DNA of 64,000 nucleotides, taken from contig OZ246020.1 in assembly GCA_965230795.1 (NCBI GenBank), positions 4,154,001-4,218,000 of the forward strand, written 5' to 3'. The position numbers and the translations under genes were made by a program. Source of the stretch: PZPK01 sp965230795 (GTDB lineage: Bacteria > Pseudomonadota > Gammaproteobacteria > Pseudomonadales > Oleiphilaceae). Below the pieces are notes generated by a model, which saw only the letters and a program-made list of their open reading frames with translations, made no database searches and had not been told where the DNA came from. Position 1 is the first letter of the stretch. Each line of letters opens with the position of its first letter. Shown piece by piece: positions 8,341-17,174 of the stretch.

Positions 8341-9468
8341 ATGAGCAAACCCACCATCATGATCGTGGACGATATTGAGTCCAATCGTGTCCTGCTGAAA
8401 ATGTTGTTGCAGGATGACTACACTATTGTTGAAGCCGAATCAGGCCCTGAATGCCTGGAAAAAAACAAGGCGTCACCGCCGGACCTTTTCCTGCTGGATA
8501 TTAACATGCCTGATATGACGGGATATGAAGTCTGTGCTGAACTGAGACGCTGCGAAGTCAGTAAAACCACGCCAATCATTTTTGTCTCTGCCATGGACAC
8601 GACAGAAGAACGTCTGGCAGGTTTTGAGTCCGGAGGAGACGACTTCGTCACCAAACCGATTGATCCCCCTGCTCTGCTTGAGAAGGTCCGCTATCGTCTA
8701 AGTCGCCATGGCGAAGTCGCCGAGGCCCGTCAGAATGCCGAAGAAGCCATGAAAGTTGCCATGGAAGCAATGACCTCGAACAGTGAACTCGGTCAACTGA
8801 TCCAGTTTGTCAAAACTTCCCAGGAAGAAAGCACCCTGGAGGGTATCGGTCAACGCATCTGTGACGTGGTTGCCTCGTTTGGACTCAATGGTTGCGCCGT
8901 GATATTTGGCGATCGCCCCTATTTCGTCAATTGTGACAATGATTCCGTCGAGGCGCGCGTATTAATGAGCGCCAGAGGATCCAAAGAACGCATTATCAGT
9001 ATTGGCGTGCGCACCATCATCTGCAGTGACTATCTGGCACTCATGATCAAAGACATGCCTATTGAAGACGATAGTCGTTATGGCCGCTTCAAAGACCATC
9101 TGGTTGTGTTGTCGAGTATTTGCGACGGCCGCCTGCTGACGATTCAATCTCAAATGGATTTATCGAAACAGCGCCACAGCGTTTTGAGCCGGGTCATTGC
9201 CATGACCGAACATCAGGTTCACCAACTCAGCGAGCGCCTTACGGACTACGATAAATCAATCCGCAAAGTCATGATGGACATGATCGGTGAAATGGAAGCG
9301 AAGCTGTTTAGTCTTGGTCTCGAGGAGGATCAGGAAGAAGCTTTGGTTAAGCTGGCCTATGCAGCAACAGAACAGCTGGAAAGCCTGAAGGGCCAAACCG
9401 ACGAACTCGAGCAGGCACTGGGGTCAGTTCTCGAGGGCTTGTATGAAATTCTCAACAAAAACAATTGA
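8341..9468 (+). CDS. Response regulator with uncharacterised C-terminal helical output domain
   Basis: 375 residues. Receiver domain at about 1-120 with acidic pair DD at 10-11, phosphoacceptor Asp53 (LLDINMPDM) and Lys in FVTKP. The rest contains no DNA-binding, GGDEF, HD-GYP or kinase motif: a short helix of repeated A/E-rich EARQNAEEAMKVAMEAM, a middle alpha/beta region resembling a small sensory domain (around 150-280), then a long helical tail (SERLTDYDKSIRKVMMDMIGEMEAKLF). It stands alone with no adjacent histidine kinase. The output may be protein-protein interaction. Similar orphan regulators occur in marine gammaproteobacteria, but I cannot name the family. Confidence 0.85.
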   Translation: MSKPTIMIVDDIESNRVLLKMLLQDDYTIVEAESGPECLEKNKASPPDLFLLDINMPDMTGYEVCAELRRCEVSKTTPIIFVSAMDTTEERLAGFESGGDDFVTKPIDPPALLEKVRYRLSRHGEVAEARQNAEEAMKVAMEAMTSNSELGQLIQFVKTSQEESTLEGIGQRICDVVASFGLNGCAVIFGDRPYFVNCDNDSVEARVLMSARGSKERIISIGVRTIICSDYLALMIKDMPIEDDSRYGRFKDHLVVLSSICDGRLLTIQSQMDLSKQRHSVLSRVIAMTEHQVHQLSERLTDYDKSIRKVMMDMIGEMEAKLFSLGLEEDQEEALVKLAYAATEQLESLKGQTDELEQALGSVLEGLYEILNKNN

Positions 9469-9495
9469 GATAGTTCCGGTTCTGGTTCATTGACA

Positions 9496-10113
9496 TCAGG
9501 CCCGCACGGCTCCCAGACAGAAACGCTGAACTTCCTGAATCAAATGGTTCTGATCAAACTGCGCTGATGCGGGTTCACCCAGCCCGAGAGGCCCTACCAG
9601 GGTCTCTGCCAACGCACCGACAATGGCTGCGGCCGTAATCTCTTCGTCCTGAACTGCAAATTCTTTTTTTCTAACACCTTCTTCAATCAGCGCTGAGAAA
9701 ATTTCGGCGTAGGCCCGACGGTAGATCAGTCGTTCAGCCTCAACCATCGGGTCAACGGGTTCGGCAATTAATGAATACGCCAGCTTGTGTCCTGCAATGG
9801 CACGTTCAGAAAAGCGTCGAATGGCATTCATCAGACGCTGTTGGCAGGACAAAGGCTCTTCCGGAAAAGCTGCATCACGGACCTGCTCCACTTCTCGACC
9901 CGACCCCGCCTTAAAAACCTCCGCACACAGATGTGCCTTGTTATCAAAGTATTTGTAGACAGTGCCCGTCGCGACATTAGCCGTTTCTGCCACGCCGGCA
10001 ATCGTCAGCTCGCTGAAACCGTTATTGGCAACCACTGTCATGGCAGCATCGAGGAGCTTTTTTCGTTGGGCACGTTTACGCGCCTCTGTTTTTTCGGTGG
10101 GGCGATAAGCCAT
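9496..10113 (-). CDS. TetR family transcriptional regulator
   Basis: 205 residues. N-terminal HTH (LTIAGVAETANVATGTVYKYFDNKAHLCAEVF, about 40-70) typical of TetR; the C-terminal ligand domain is of the YfiR/RutR-like helical type. It is divergent from an AidB-like acyl-CoA dehydrogenase with a palindrome in the intergenic region, so it very probably represses that gene and itself, with an acyl-CoA or fatty acid as inducer (inference from context). Confidence 0.9.
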   Translation of the reverse strand: MAYRPTEKTEARKRAQRKKLLDAAMTVVANNGFSELTIAGVAETANVATGTVYKYFDNKAHLCAEVFKAGSGREVEQVRDAAFPEEPLSCQQRLMNAIRRFSERAIAGHKLAYSLIAEPVDPMVEAERLIYRRAYAEIFSALIEEGVRKKEFAVQDEEITAAAIVGALAETLVGPLGLGEPASAQFDQNHLIQEVQRFCLGAVRA

Positions 10114-10175
10114 TTGTTCTTATCCGGATACACTCGTCACTAGTGTAATGTATTGCCCCGGAATTGACTAATACA

Positions 10176-10191
10176 GTGAATCGTGGTTCAC
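10176..10191. promoter_or_regulatory. Candidate TetR operator (palindrome)
   Basis: GTGAATCGTGGTTCAC, with GTGAA and TTCAC half-sites, between the TetR start (10113) and the dehydrogenase start (10272). Additional related half-sites occur nearby: CACTAGTG at 10138-10145 and GAAT...ATTCAC at about 10205-10218. Spacing and position suit a divergent TetR operator. Confidence 0.45.
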
Positions 10192-10271
10192 TAGCAAATG
10201 AAATGAATACCAATTCACTTTATAGTTTGCAGCATCCATTTACTTCGCGGGGTTCCGCGGGAGATAGCACC

Positions 10272-11987
10272 ATGGCACAGGCAAAGTCCACTTCGACCAT
10301 CGGATCCCAAAAATCCTTCTCTCCCAGCAACCAGTACTGGGCAGAAACACACCAGGTCGAAAACCTCCCTACGCCCCTGGAAAACTACGATTGCTATATG
10401 CAGGACAAAGCCTTGCGTGAATCGGTTAAGGCGAACAATGGAGACTGGGCAGAAGCTGACCTATCACGGTTTGGAAAACTCTGCGGTTCGGCAGAAGTTA
10501 TTGAGTGGGGATTCCAGGCCAATGCCAACAAGCCGGAGCTGTTCACCCATGACCGATATGGCCAGCGAGTCGACGAAGTCCGCTTTCACCCGGCCTATCA
10601 CCAGTGCATGAGCCTGTCTATGAAAGAGGGCATCCACGCTGCACACTGGCTTGATCCCAAGCCTGGAGCGCAAGTTGCACGTGCTGCCAAAAGCTACCTG
10701 ATGACTCAGGTGGAGGCTGGCCATGGCTGCCCAATCACCATGACATCCGCAGCCATTCCCACTCTGAAGCGCCAGCCGGACCTCTATGCCGAATGGGCGC
10801 CGAAGATTCTCCATCAGGATTACGACCCGCGTAACATCAGCCACCAGCAGAAAGACAGCGTCACCATTGGTATGGCCATGACGGAAAAACAAGGTGGTTC
10901 CGATGTCCGCCAAAACAGCACTCGCGCCTTTGCAACGGGTCAGAGTGGTCCGGGCCAGAGCTATGAACTGGTTGGCCACAAATACTTTGTGTCTGCCCCC
11001 ATGTGCGATGCGTTTTTAGTGCTGGCCCAGACAGAACCGGGAGTTTCCTGCTTTCTGGTGCCACGCTGGCGTCCGGACGGCAGTAAAAATCCGCTGCAGA
11101 TTCAGCGTCTGAAAAACAAAATGGGCAATGTGTCCAATGCCTCCAGCGAGACGGAATTGCGGGGCGCACTAGGCTGGCTGGTAGGTGAAGAAGGTCGTGG
11201 TGTCGCAGCGATCCTGGAGATGGTCGCCATGACGCGCTTTGACTGCATGATCGGCTCGTCCGCGCTGATGCGTCAGTCCATCGCCCAGATTACCCATCAT
11301 TGCCGATCACGCGTCGCCTTCGGTAAGCATCTGAACCAGCAACCACTGATGCAAAATGTTCTCGCGGACCTGATCCTGGAAAACGAGGCAGCAGTGGCCT
11401 TTACCATGCGCCTGGCCAAAGCCCTGGACCAGTCACCTGAGAGCGAGCACGAACGCAATCTGGTACGCATGGGAACCGCAATAGGCAAGTACTGGATTTG
11501 CAAACGCACGCCGGGCCACGCCTATGAAGCCATGGAATGTATTGGCGGCAGCGGCGTAATGGAAGACAGCATCATGCCACGGCTGTTCAGAGAATCGCCC
11601 ATCAACACAATTTGGGAAGGCAGTGGCAACGTCCAGTGCCTGGATATGCTGCGAGCCATGCAGCGCAACCCGGGATCGCTGGAAGCATTTATGGAAGAAC
11701 TACATCAGGCCCGTGGCAAAAACGCACTCTACGACAGCGCGCTGGATAGCCTGAACCAGGAGTTCAGTGATCTTAGCGATATCGAATACCGCTCACGAAC
11801 CCTTGTTGAGCAAATGGCGCTCGCCATTCAGGCTTCAACACTATTACAGCAAGGCGATGCACAGGTTGCCGAAGCATACTGTCGGGCGCGTCTCGATCCG
11901 CGGAATCGCGGCTGGGTATACGGCACACTGCCCCGCGGTATCGACTGCGCCAGCCTGATCGAACGAGCAACACCCAAGATGGATTAA
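10272..11987 (+). CDS. AidB-like acyl-CoA dehydrogenase
   Basis: 571 residues from the ATG at 10272, chosen because GGGAG lies 8 nt upstream; the open frame begins at 10164. The AidB-type hallmarks are present: a long N-terminal domain with SNQYWAETH, GHGCPITMTSAAIPTLKRQP, MTEKQGGSDVRQNSTRA (FAD/substrate region), and the C-terminal ECIGGSGVMEDSIMPRLFRESPINTIWEGSGNVQCLDMLRAM. Members are FAD-binding; E. coli AidB binds DNA and is linked to the alkylation response, others oxidise branched acyl-CoA. The true substrate is unknown. Probably controlled by the divergent TetR. A strong terminator follows. Confidence 0.9.
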   Translation: MAQAKSTSTIGSQKSFSPSNQYWAETHQVENLPTPLENYDCYMQDKALRESVKANNGDWAEADLSRFGKLCGSAEVIEWGFQANANKPELFTHDRYGQRVDEVRFHPAYHQCMSLSMKEGIHAAHWLDPKPGAQVARAAKSYLMTQVEAGHGCPITMTSAAIPTLKRQPDLYAEWAPKILHQDYDPRNISHQQKDSVTIGMAMTEKQGGSDVRQNSTRAFATGQSGPGQSYELVGHKYFVSAPMCDAFLVLAQTEPGVSCFLVPRWRPDGSKNPLQIQRLKNKMGNVSNASSETELRGALGWLVGEEGRGVAAILEMVAMTRFDCMIGSSALMRQSIAQITHHCRSRVAFGKHLNQQPLMQNVLADLILENEAAVAFTMRLAKALDQSPESEHERNLVRMGTAIGKYWICKRTPGHAYEAMECIGGSGVMEDSIMPRLFRESPINTIWEGSGNVQCLDMLRAMQRNPGSLEAFMEELHQARGKNALYDSALDSLNQEFSDLSDIEYRSRTLVEQMALAIQASTLLQQGDAQVAEAYCRARLDPRNRGWVYGTLPRGIDCASLIERATPKMD

Positions 11988-12062
11988 TCTTGAGGGTAAG
12001 TGAGAAAAGAGCAAGACAAACGGCCCCTGATGCCCTCACGATAATGCCTTCTTGATTCCTGG

Positions 12063-12092
12063 ATCCGGATGCCATGCATCCGGATTTTTATT
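12063..12092 (+). terminator. Rho-independent terminator after the AidB-like gene
   Basis: ATCCGGATGC, loop CAT, GCATCCGGAT (perfect 10-bp stem), then TTTTATT. It ends the acyl-CoA dehydrogenase transcript. Confidence 0.9.
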
Positions 12093-12173
12093 CTCTGGTC
12101 AGGGCTTTTGCCATGAAAGCGGTTTTCGCTATACTGCGATGTCTTGACCCATGTCATTTCATCTGGTGCATCC

Positions 12174-12656
12174 ATGGCAGTAAATTGGATCTGGCTCGCC
12201 AACCTCATTGGAGCGGCTCTGATCGTAGCGCTTTGTGTCTATATCTGGCGCAAATGGCGGGCATTGCAGGCAATACAGCGTGAGCATTCCGCGCTGCAAA
12301 CAGCACAACACAAGGAATATGAAAACCTGCGCAAGCACCTGGTGGAAAGCATGCAGGTAATTGCCAAAAGCATGCTGGACGAACAGGTTGAGCTCTCGGA
12401 AGGCTGCATTCGGATCAAGGTTCTGATGGATAATTACGATCCAGATCTGCACCAGTTGCAGCAATTTAGTATATTTTCCATTATGTACAGCCAACTGGAA
12501 CATATGCCTACTCATGAGGCACGCCAGCAGGCCGATAAAAAACTAATTCGCAAACTGGATGCAGAGCGATTTCGTCTGGAGCGTCATCATCGCGACGAGG
12601 TACGTGAAGCCGCCAAAAGCCTGCTTTTACATCTGGAAGGCCAGTTTCTTCATTAA
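12174..12656 (+). CDS. DUF2489 membrane-anchored protein
   Basis: 160 residues from the ATG at 12174, which starts directly before the hydrophobic segment WIWLANLIGAALIVALCVYIW (one N-terminal TM helix). The rest is a cytoplasmic charged helical domain with the DUF2489 feature EGCIRIKVLMDNYDPDL. Length matches the family. Function unknown. It lies alone after a terminator and so has its own promoter. No good ribosome site was found, so the start is uncertain; a frame from 12144 is open. Confidence 0.8.
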   Translation: MAVNWIWLANLIGAALIVALCVYIWRKWRALQAIQREHSALQTAQHKEYENLRKHLVESMQVIAKSMLDEQVELSEGCIRIKVLMDNYDPDLHQLQQFSIFSIMYSQLEHMPTHEARQQADKKLIRKLDAERFRLERHHRDEVREAAKSLLLHLEGQFLH

Positions 12657-12839
12657 CTCAGCTTCGAGAGTCTGAGCCCTTTGCCTTGGCAGCACTTTGC
12701 CAAACTTGGGAGTTTTCCAGACAAAGACGAGCACCCACATTTGTTTTGCTTGGGAAAGATTCAGTGTTGGCGTTTCTCAACGTTAGATGCTAATTTTCTC
12801 CTGCTGTCCAAAACAAATATAAGAAATGGAGCAATCATC

Positions 12840-13094
12840 ATGTCCAAAAATGAAATTATTGATGAAGTGATTACCGTCGCTGATGATGTAGAAAAAGGAT
12901 ATTTCTATTTGGAAAACCGGCAATTTCGCGGTCCGTTTGAGAAAGGCGAACTGGCCTCTCAAGCCGCCAGGAAAAGCTGCCAAAGTGACATCCCCGGGGA
13001 ATGTCGAGCCATTTATCATGGCTCCGTCAGAACCAATCCGGCTACCAATCTGCGTGAACCCCTTGCGGACATGCATCAGATTGATACCGCCTGA
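12840..13094 (+). CDS. Small conserved-looking hypothetical protein
   Basis: 84 residues from the ATG at 12840, preceded by GGAG about 10 nt upstream. The sequence contains an FYLENRQFRGPFEKGELASQAARKSC segment and ends without signal or TM. I do not recognise a family. A strong terminator follows 40 nt after the stop, supporting it as a real independent gene. The preceding 180 bp are non-coding and should hold its promoter. Confidence 0.6.
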   Translation: MSKNEIIDEVITVADDVEKGYFYLENRQFRGPFEKGELASQAARKSCQSDIPGECRAIYHGSVRTNPATNLREPLADMHQIDTA

Positions 13095-13137
13095 TCCCCA
13101 CCATATCTGACTCCACGCAGCACATCGTGAATTCAAA

Positions 13138-13173
13138 AAAGAGGGAGGCTCACAAGGCCTCCCTCTTTCGTTT
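13138..13173. terminator. Bidirectional terminator between the 84-aa gene and the two-domain kinase
   Basis: AAAGAGGGAGGC, 7-nt loop TCACAAG, then GCCTCCCTCTTT, a perfect 12-bp stem flanked by an A-run on the left and TTTCGTTT on the right, so it can serve both converging genes. Confidence 0.92.
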
Positions 13174-13192
13174 AGTGTCTTATCCATCCGGC

Positions 13193-14779
13193 TTATAAAA
13201 AGCGTTTTCGGATTTCCGCCACCAGCTCGTTGGTTTCCTCAATAATATTGCTGTGAATGATAAAGCACTGCTGCAGCTCTTCTGCCGTCAGTGCTTCCCT
13301 TCGCTGAATCTGACGTTCGACTATGGCCAGATCCGCATCCGAGGCATCTTCATCATCGCGGCTTCGCTTCTGAATCCAGTCTTTGATGACGGACATGGAG
13401 GCCTGGCAGTATGCGATGCACACGGGCACCCCCCGTGAATCGGCAATCTGCTGTATTTTTTCCCGCTGCCAGAGCTTGAGATTGGTCGCATCCACCACTA
13501 CCGACAAGCCCGCATCCAGAATCTGGGCACAGAGCAAAGCCAGCTTATCGTAGGTCTGTTCGGTTGCCTCGGGAGAGTAGATCTTTTTCAGCAATTCACC
13601 ATCAGGATGCACCTGTGGTTCAATATCAAAAAGCCGTTTGCGTTCAACATCCGAACGAATCCGGATCACACCCAGACGATCCACCAATCGCAGGGCAACC
13701 GTGCTCTTGCCGGTACCGGATACACCATGCATGGTCAGCACCATTCGATTGGGAAGGTTCGAGCAACGCTCAGCCTGATCCATATAACTTTCAAACTGCT
13801 GCTTACACTCTGCCCGCAGTACCGGATCCTCGGGGTTGCCCAATAAGGTAAACAAGGCAATCTTGGCCCGCACCACCGCACGATAGGCCTTGTAAAACGA
13901 CAACAGCTTCAAACCTGCGTAATCACCACTGCGCTCCAGGTAATTGTTCAAAAACCGGTTGGCAAAATGGTTGAGCCCCTTGTCCTCAAAATCCATGACC
14001 AGGAAAGCAATATCACTGATCACATCGATCCAGCGGAAGTCATCATTAAACTCAATGCAATCAAATATCGTGACTCGCCCCTGGTACACCGTCAGGTTGC
14101 CCATGTGCATATCACCGTGGCAATCGCGCACAAATCCCAGACGCTTGCGTTCGACGAGAAAGCTTTTGAAGCGTTCAAAGGTTTCCCTTGTCCAGGCCTC
14201 AACCTGATCCAGCTGCATCTGCTGATCTGCATCGAGCCCGAGATAGAGCTGATCTGCCAGGACGCGTATCTGGTCAAAGTTCTGCTGCATGGGCCCATAG
14301 ACCTGCTCGGGTTCGCCGTAGCGGCATTCCGCGTCCGCAGCAGCCACACTGGCATGAAAGTGCACCACTTTTTCCGACAGCTCATCGATATGATCCATCG
14401 TCAACTCGCCTGCTGCATGCAATTCACTGAACAACTGGCCGGACTCAAACTGATTCATGCGAATGGCATACTCGATGACTGGTGAATCCTCGCTGCCATC
14501 CACAGAGGGCTTCTCTGCACTGCCGTGAATCCGGGTGAGACCCAGATAGATTTCAGGCGCTGATCGTGAATTCAGACTTAATTCTGCTTCACAGTACTGT
14601 TTCCGTTTGTCTAATGACGTAAAATTCAAAAATCCGAGATTGACCGGCTTCTTGATTTTATAGGCGATGTGACCGGTCAGAATAATCCAGGAAATATGCG
14701 TTTCCAGAACCTTAATGTTCTGAATCGGGTGGGGATAAGCCTGCGGATTTTTTAGGGCTTCAATTAATTCACTCGTCAC
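13193..14779 (-). CDS. Bifunctional APH-like phosphotransferase / P-loop ATPase (kinase) protein
   Basis: 528 residues starting at a GTG (14779) with AAGGA 7 nt upstream. N-terminal half (about 20-330) is an aminoglycoside-phosphotransferase-like domain: HGDMHMGN (221-228) and FDCIEF (239-244) supply catalytic and metal-binding Asp. C-terminal half is a P-loop kinase with GVSGTGKST (352-360) and a DATNLK-type motif. This is the COG2187 + COG0645 arrangement, annotated as bifunctional aminoglycoside phosphotransferase/ATP-binding protein; the substrate is unknown and no antibiotic resistance is implied. It is divergent from PBP1b. Confidence 0.88.
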   Translation of the reverse strand: MTSELIEALKNPQAYPHPIQNIKVLETHISWIILTGHIAYKIKKPVNLGFLNFTSLDKRKQYCEAELSLNSRSAPEIYLGLTRIHGSAEKPSVDGSEDSPVIEYAIRMNQFESGQLFSELHAAGELTMDHIDELSEKVVHFHASVAAADAECRYGEPEQVYGPMQQNFDQIRVLADQLYLGLDADQQMQLDQVEAWTRETFERFKSFLVERKRLGFVRDCHGDMHMGNLTVYQGRVTIFDCIEFNDDFRWIDVISDIAFLVMDFEDKGLNHFANRFLNNYLERSGDYAGLKLLSFYKAYRAVVRAKIALFTLLGNPEDPVLRAECKQQFESYMDQAERCSNLPNRMVLTMHGVSGTGKSTVALRLVDRLGVIRIRSDVERKRLFDIEPQVHPDGELLKKIYSPEATEQTYDKLALLCAQILDAGLSVVVDATNLKLWQREKIQQIADSRGVPVCIAYCQASMSVIKDWIQKRSRDDEDASDADLAIVERQIQRREALTAEELQQCFIIHSNIIEETNELVAEIRKRFL

Positions 14780-14861
14780 AAATCATCCTTATCCTGTATC
14801 GGCTGACTGACAGGTTAGCTCGCGATGATAACGTGTAGCTCCGCCCCAACAAAAGCACAAG

Positions 14862-17174
14862 ATGCCGTCCAAAAGCAAATCACCAAAACGTTCCACCACC
14901 CAGACATCTCATCGGCCATGGTATCGCCGACCACTTGTCCTCAAACTTCTGGCCATTGCCGGCCTGGTACTGATCGGCTGGATTATCTTTCTGGATGCAC
15001 AGCTACGTTACAAATTCGAAGGTAAGCGCTGGGCATTGCCCGCCACTGTGTATGCCCGTGCCCTAGAAATCTACGAGGGTCGCGCCCTAAGCCGCAACAA
15101 TCTGCTCAAAGAGCTGGCCGATCTGAACTATCAGCAACAAGAGGTTGCCAAGGATCCCGGTACTTACAGCATTTCCGGCAGCGAGATCAGCATATATTCA
15201 CGCGCTCATCAGTTGCCCAGCGGTCAGGAGTCCGCTGCGAGATTCCGTTTTCGGCTTACAGGCGATCAGGTTCAACAACTGCAAGCTCTGGACGCTCAGT
15301 CCAGAACCCTTTACACGCTGGACCCTTTGCGAATCGGAGGCATATATCCCCAGTCCAAGGAAGAGCGGGTACTGATTGACTACCAGTCAATTCCCGACGG
15401 GCTGATTGCCGCGTTGCTGGCGACAGAGGACCGCGACTTCTATGAGCACTGGGGCTTGTCTCCCCTGTCCATCATGCGAGCAATGTGGGCGAACCTCCGC
15501 GCCGGAAAAGTCGTCCAAGGTGGCAGCACATTAACGCAACAGCTTGTGAAGAATTTCTATCTGACTCGTGATCGCTCGCTGGTGCGCAAAGCCAACGAGG
15601 CAATCATGGCGATGCTGCTGGAACTCCATTATTCCAAGCAGGACATACTGGAAACCTATATCAATGACATCTTTTTGGGCCAATCCGGCGCAACCGCCAT
15701 ACATGGCTTTGCCATGGCCAGCCTGTTTTATTTTGGTACACCTCTGGCTGATCTCAGGCTGGATCAGCAGGCCTTGCTGGTAGCCATTATCAAAGGCCCA
15801 TCGTATTACAACCCCCGACGCTACCCCGAACGCGCTCGCGCCCGCCGCAACCTGGTATTGCGTTTGATGCGGGATGAGGGCTTTATTGATGCCAGTTATT
15901 ACCAAACGCTGATATCTCGCCCCCTGTCGGTGGTTGATAAACCGGTATTTCAGACCGACCGCTTTCCGGCCTTTCTCGACCTGGTGAAACGGCAGCTGCG
16001 CAAACAGTATGCCGAGGACGACCTGAAGACCGAAGGGCTGAAGATCTTCACAACACTGGACCCTCAGATTCAGTCACAAGTTGAATCCGCGATGATTAAG
16101 GTTGGAGACGATCTCGCCAGGCGATCAGAAAACGAAGCACTTCAGGGAGCAGCCGTCGTTACAGGTGTCGGTACGGGCGAAGTGCTGGCCCTGGTGGGAG
16201 ATCGTAATCCCCGCTATCACGGGTTTAATCGCGCGCTCGATGCCTCCCGACCCATCGGATCCCTGATCAAGCCAGCGGTTTATCTCACCGCATTGATGCA
16301 GAAGGAAAATTATCATTGGATGACACCAATCTCCGATCAACCTTTCCGTCTGGACTTTCGCAATGGCGACAGCTGGACACCCGATAACTTTTCCGGCGAA
16401 ACCCATGGGGACGTACCCATGTATCAGGCGCTCGCCAAATCCCTGAACATTGCCACCGCCAGACTGGGTTTGGATATCGGTCTCGATGCGGTACACGACA
16501 CGCTGCACAAGCTGGGAATTCGCGAAAGCCTGAATCCCTACCCCTCGCTACTGCTGGGTTCTCAAAACCTCACGCCATTCGATGTCACAGCGTTTTATCA
16601 AACCATCGCCAGTGGCGGCTTCGAGATGCCCTTACGAGCTATACGGGAAGTGAGCACCGCGACAGGTGATTTACTCTCTCGCTATGTGGTGGAAGCCAGG
16701 CAGAACTTCCCCCCCCAGGCCATCTTTCTGCTCCAGCACGGGATGCAGGAAGTCATGCGCAGCGGCACCGGGCGCAGTGCCTATCAATTCCTGCCCGAAT
16801 CCCTGCATGTGGCAGGCAAAACCGGCACCACCAATGACTACCGGGACAGCTGGTTTGCCGGTTTCTCCGGAGACTATCTAGGAGTCGTTTGGCTCGGACA
16901 GGACGACAACACTCCGACCGGGCTGACAGGTGCCAGTGGCGCACTGAAAATCTGGCGCCAGTTTATTGCCGGCATTCCCCAGTATCCGCTTTCCATGGTG
17001 AAACCCAGTGACGTCAACTACCATTGGTTTGATCCCGAACGGGCAGTGCTGACGGACGAACGTTGCCGCGGTGCCCTTCCTCTTCCCGTTTGGGGTAAGA
17101 TGGACGAAATAAGCTATCGGCCTTGTTCTAAAGGCTTCAACTCCTTCGGCTCTTGGTTAAAATCATGGTTTTGA
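14862..17174 (+). CDS. mrcB: Bifunctional penicillin-binding protein 1b
   Basis: 770 residues; inner-membrane enzyme that polymerises glycan strands and crosslinks peptides in peptidoglycan. Short cytoplasmic basic tail, TM helix at about 30-45 (LLAIAGLVLIGWIIFL), a UB2H-like domain, then the GT51 transglycosylase with catalytic Glu189 (TEDRDFYEHWG) and GGSTLTQQLVKN. The transpeptidase domain has Ser467-x-x-Lys470 (SLIK), SLN and KTGTTND. All catalytic motifs are present and length matches E. coli PBP1b (844) reasonably, being shorter at the N-terminus. Overlaps the downstream TPR lipoprotein gene by a few bases. Confidence 0.96.
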   Translation: MPSKSKSPKRSTTQTSHRPWYRRPLVLKLLAIAGLVLIGWIIFLDAQLRYKFEGKRWALPATVYARALEIYEGRALSRNNLLKELADLNYQQQEVAKDPGTYSISGSEISIYSRAHQLPSGQESAARFRFRLTGDQVQQLQALDAQSRTLYTLDPLRIGGIYPQSKEERVLIDYQSIPDGLIAALLATEDRDFYEHWGLSPLSIMRAMWANLRAGKVVQGGSTLTQQLVKNFYLTRDRSLVRKANEAIMAMLLELHYSKQDILETYINDIFLGQSGATAIHGFAMASLFYFGTPLADLRLDQQALLVAIIKGPSYYNPRRYPERARARRNLVLRLMRDEGFIDASYYQTLISRPLSVVDKPVFQTDRFPAFLDLVKRQLRKQYAEDDLKTEGLKIFTTLDPQIQSQVESAMIKVGDDLARRSENEALQGAAVVTGVGTGEVLALVGDRNPRYHGFNRALDASRPIGSLIKPAVYLTALMQKENYHWMTPISDQPFRLDFRNGDSWTPDNFSGETHGDVPMYQALAKSLNIATARLGLDIGLDAVHDTLHKLGIRESLNPYPSLLLGSQNLTPFDVTAFYQTIASGGFEMPLRAIREVSTATGDLLSRYVVEARQNFPPQAIFLLQHGMQEVMRSGTGRSAYQFLPESLHVAGKTGTTNDYRDSWFAGFSGDYLGVVWLGQDDNTPTGLTGASGALKIWRQFIAGIPQYPLSMVKPSDVNYHWFDPERAVLTDERCRGALPLPVWGKMDEISYRPCSKGFNSFGSWLKSWF

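Noticed and set aside
13193..14779. Aminoglycoside resistance gene
   Set aside because: The APH-like domain belongs to a large family with mostly unknown substrates, fused to a kinase domain; no resistance can be inferred.
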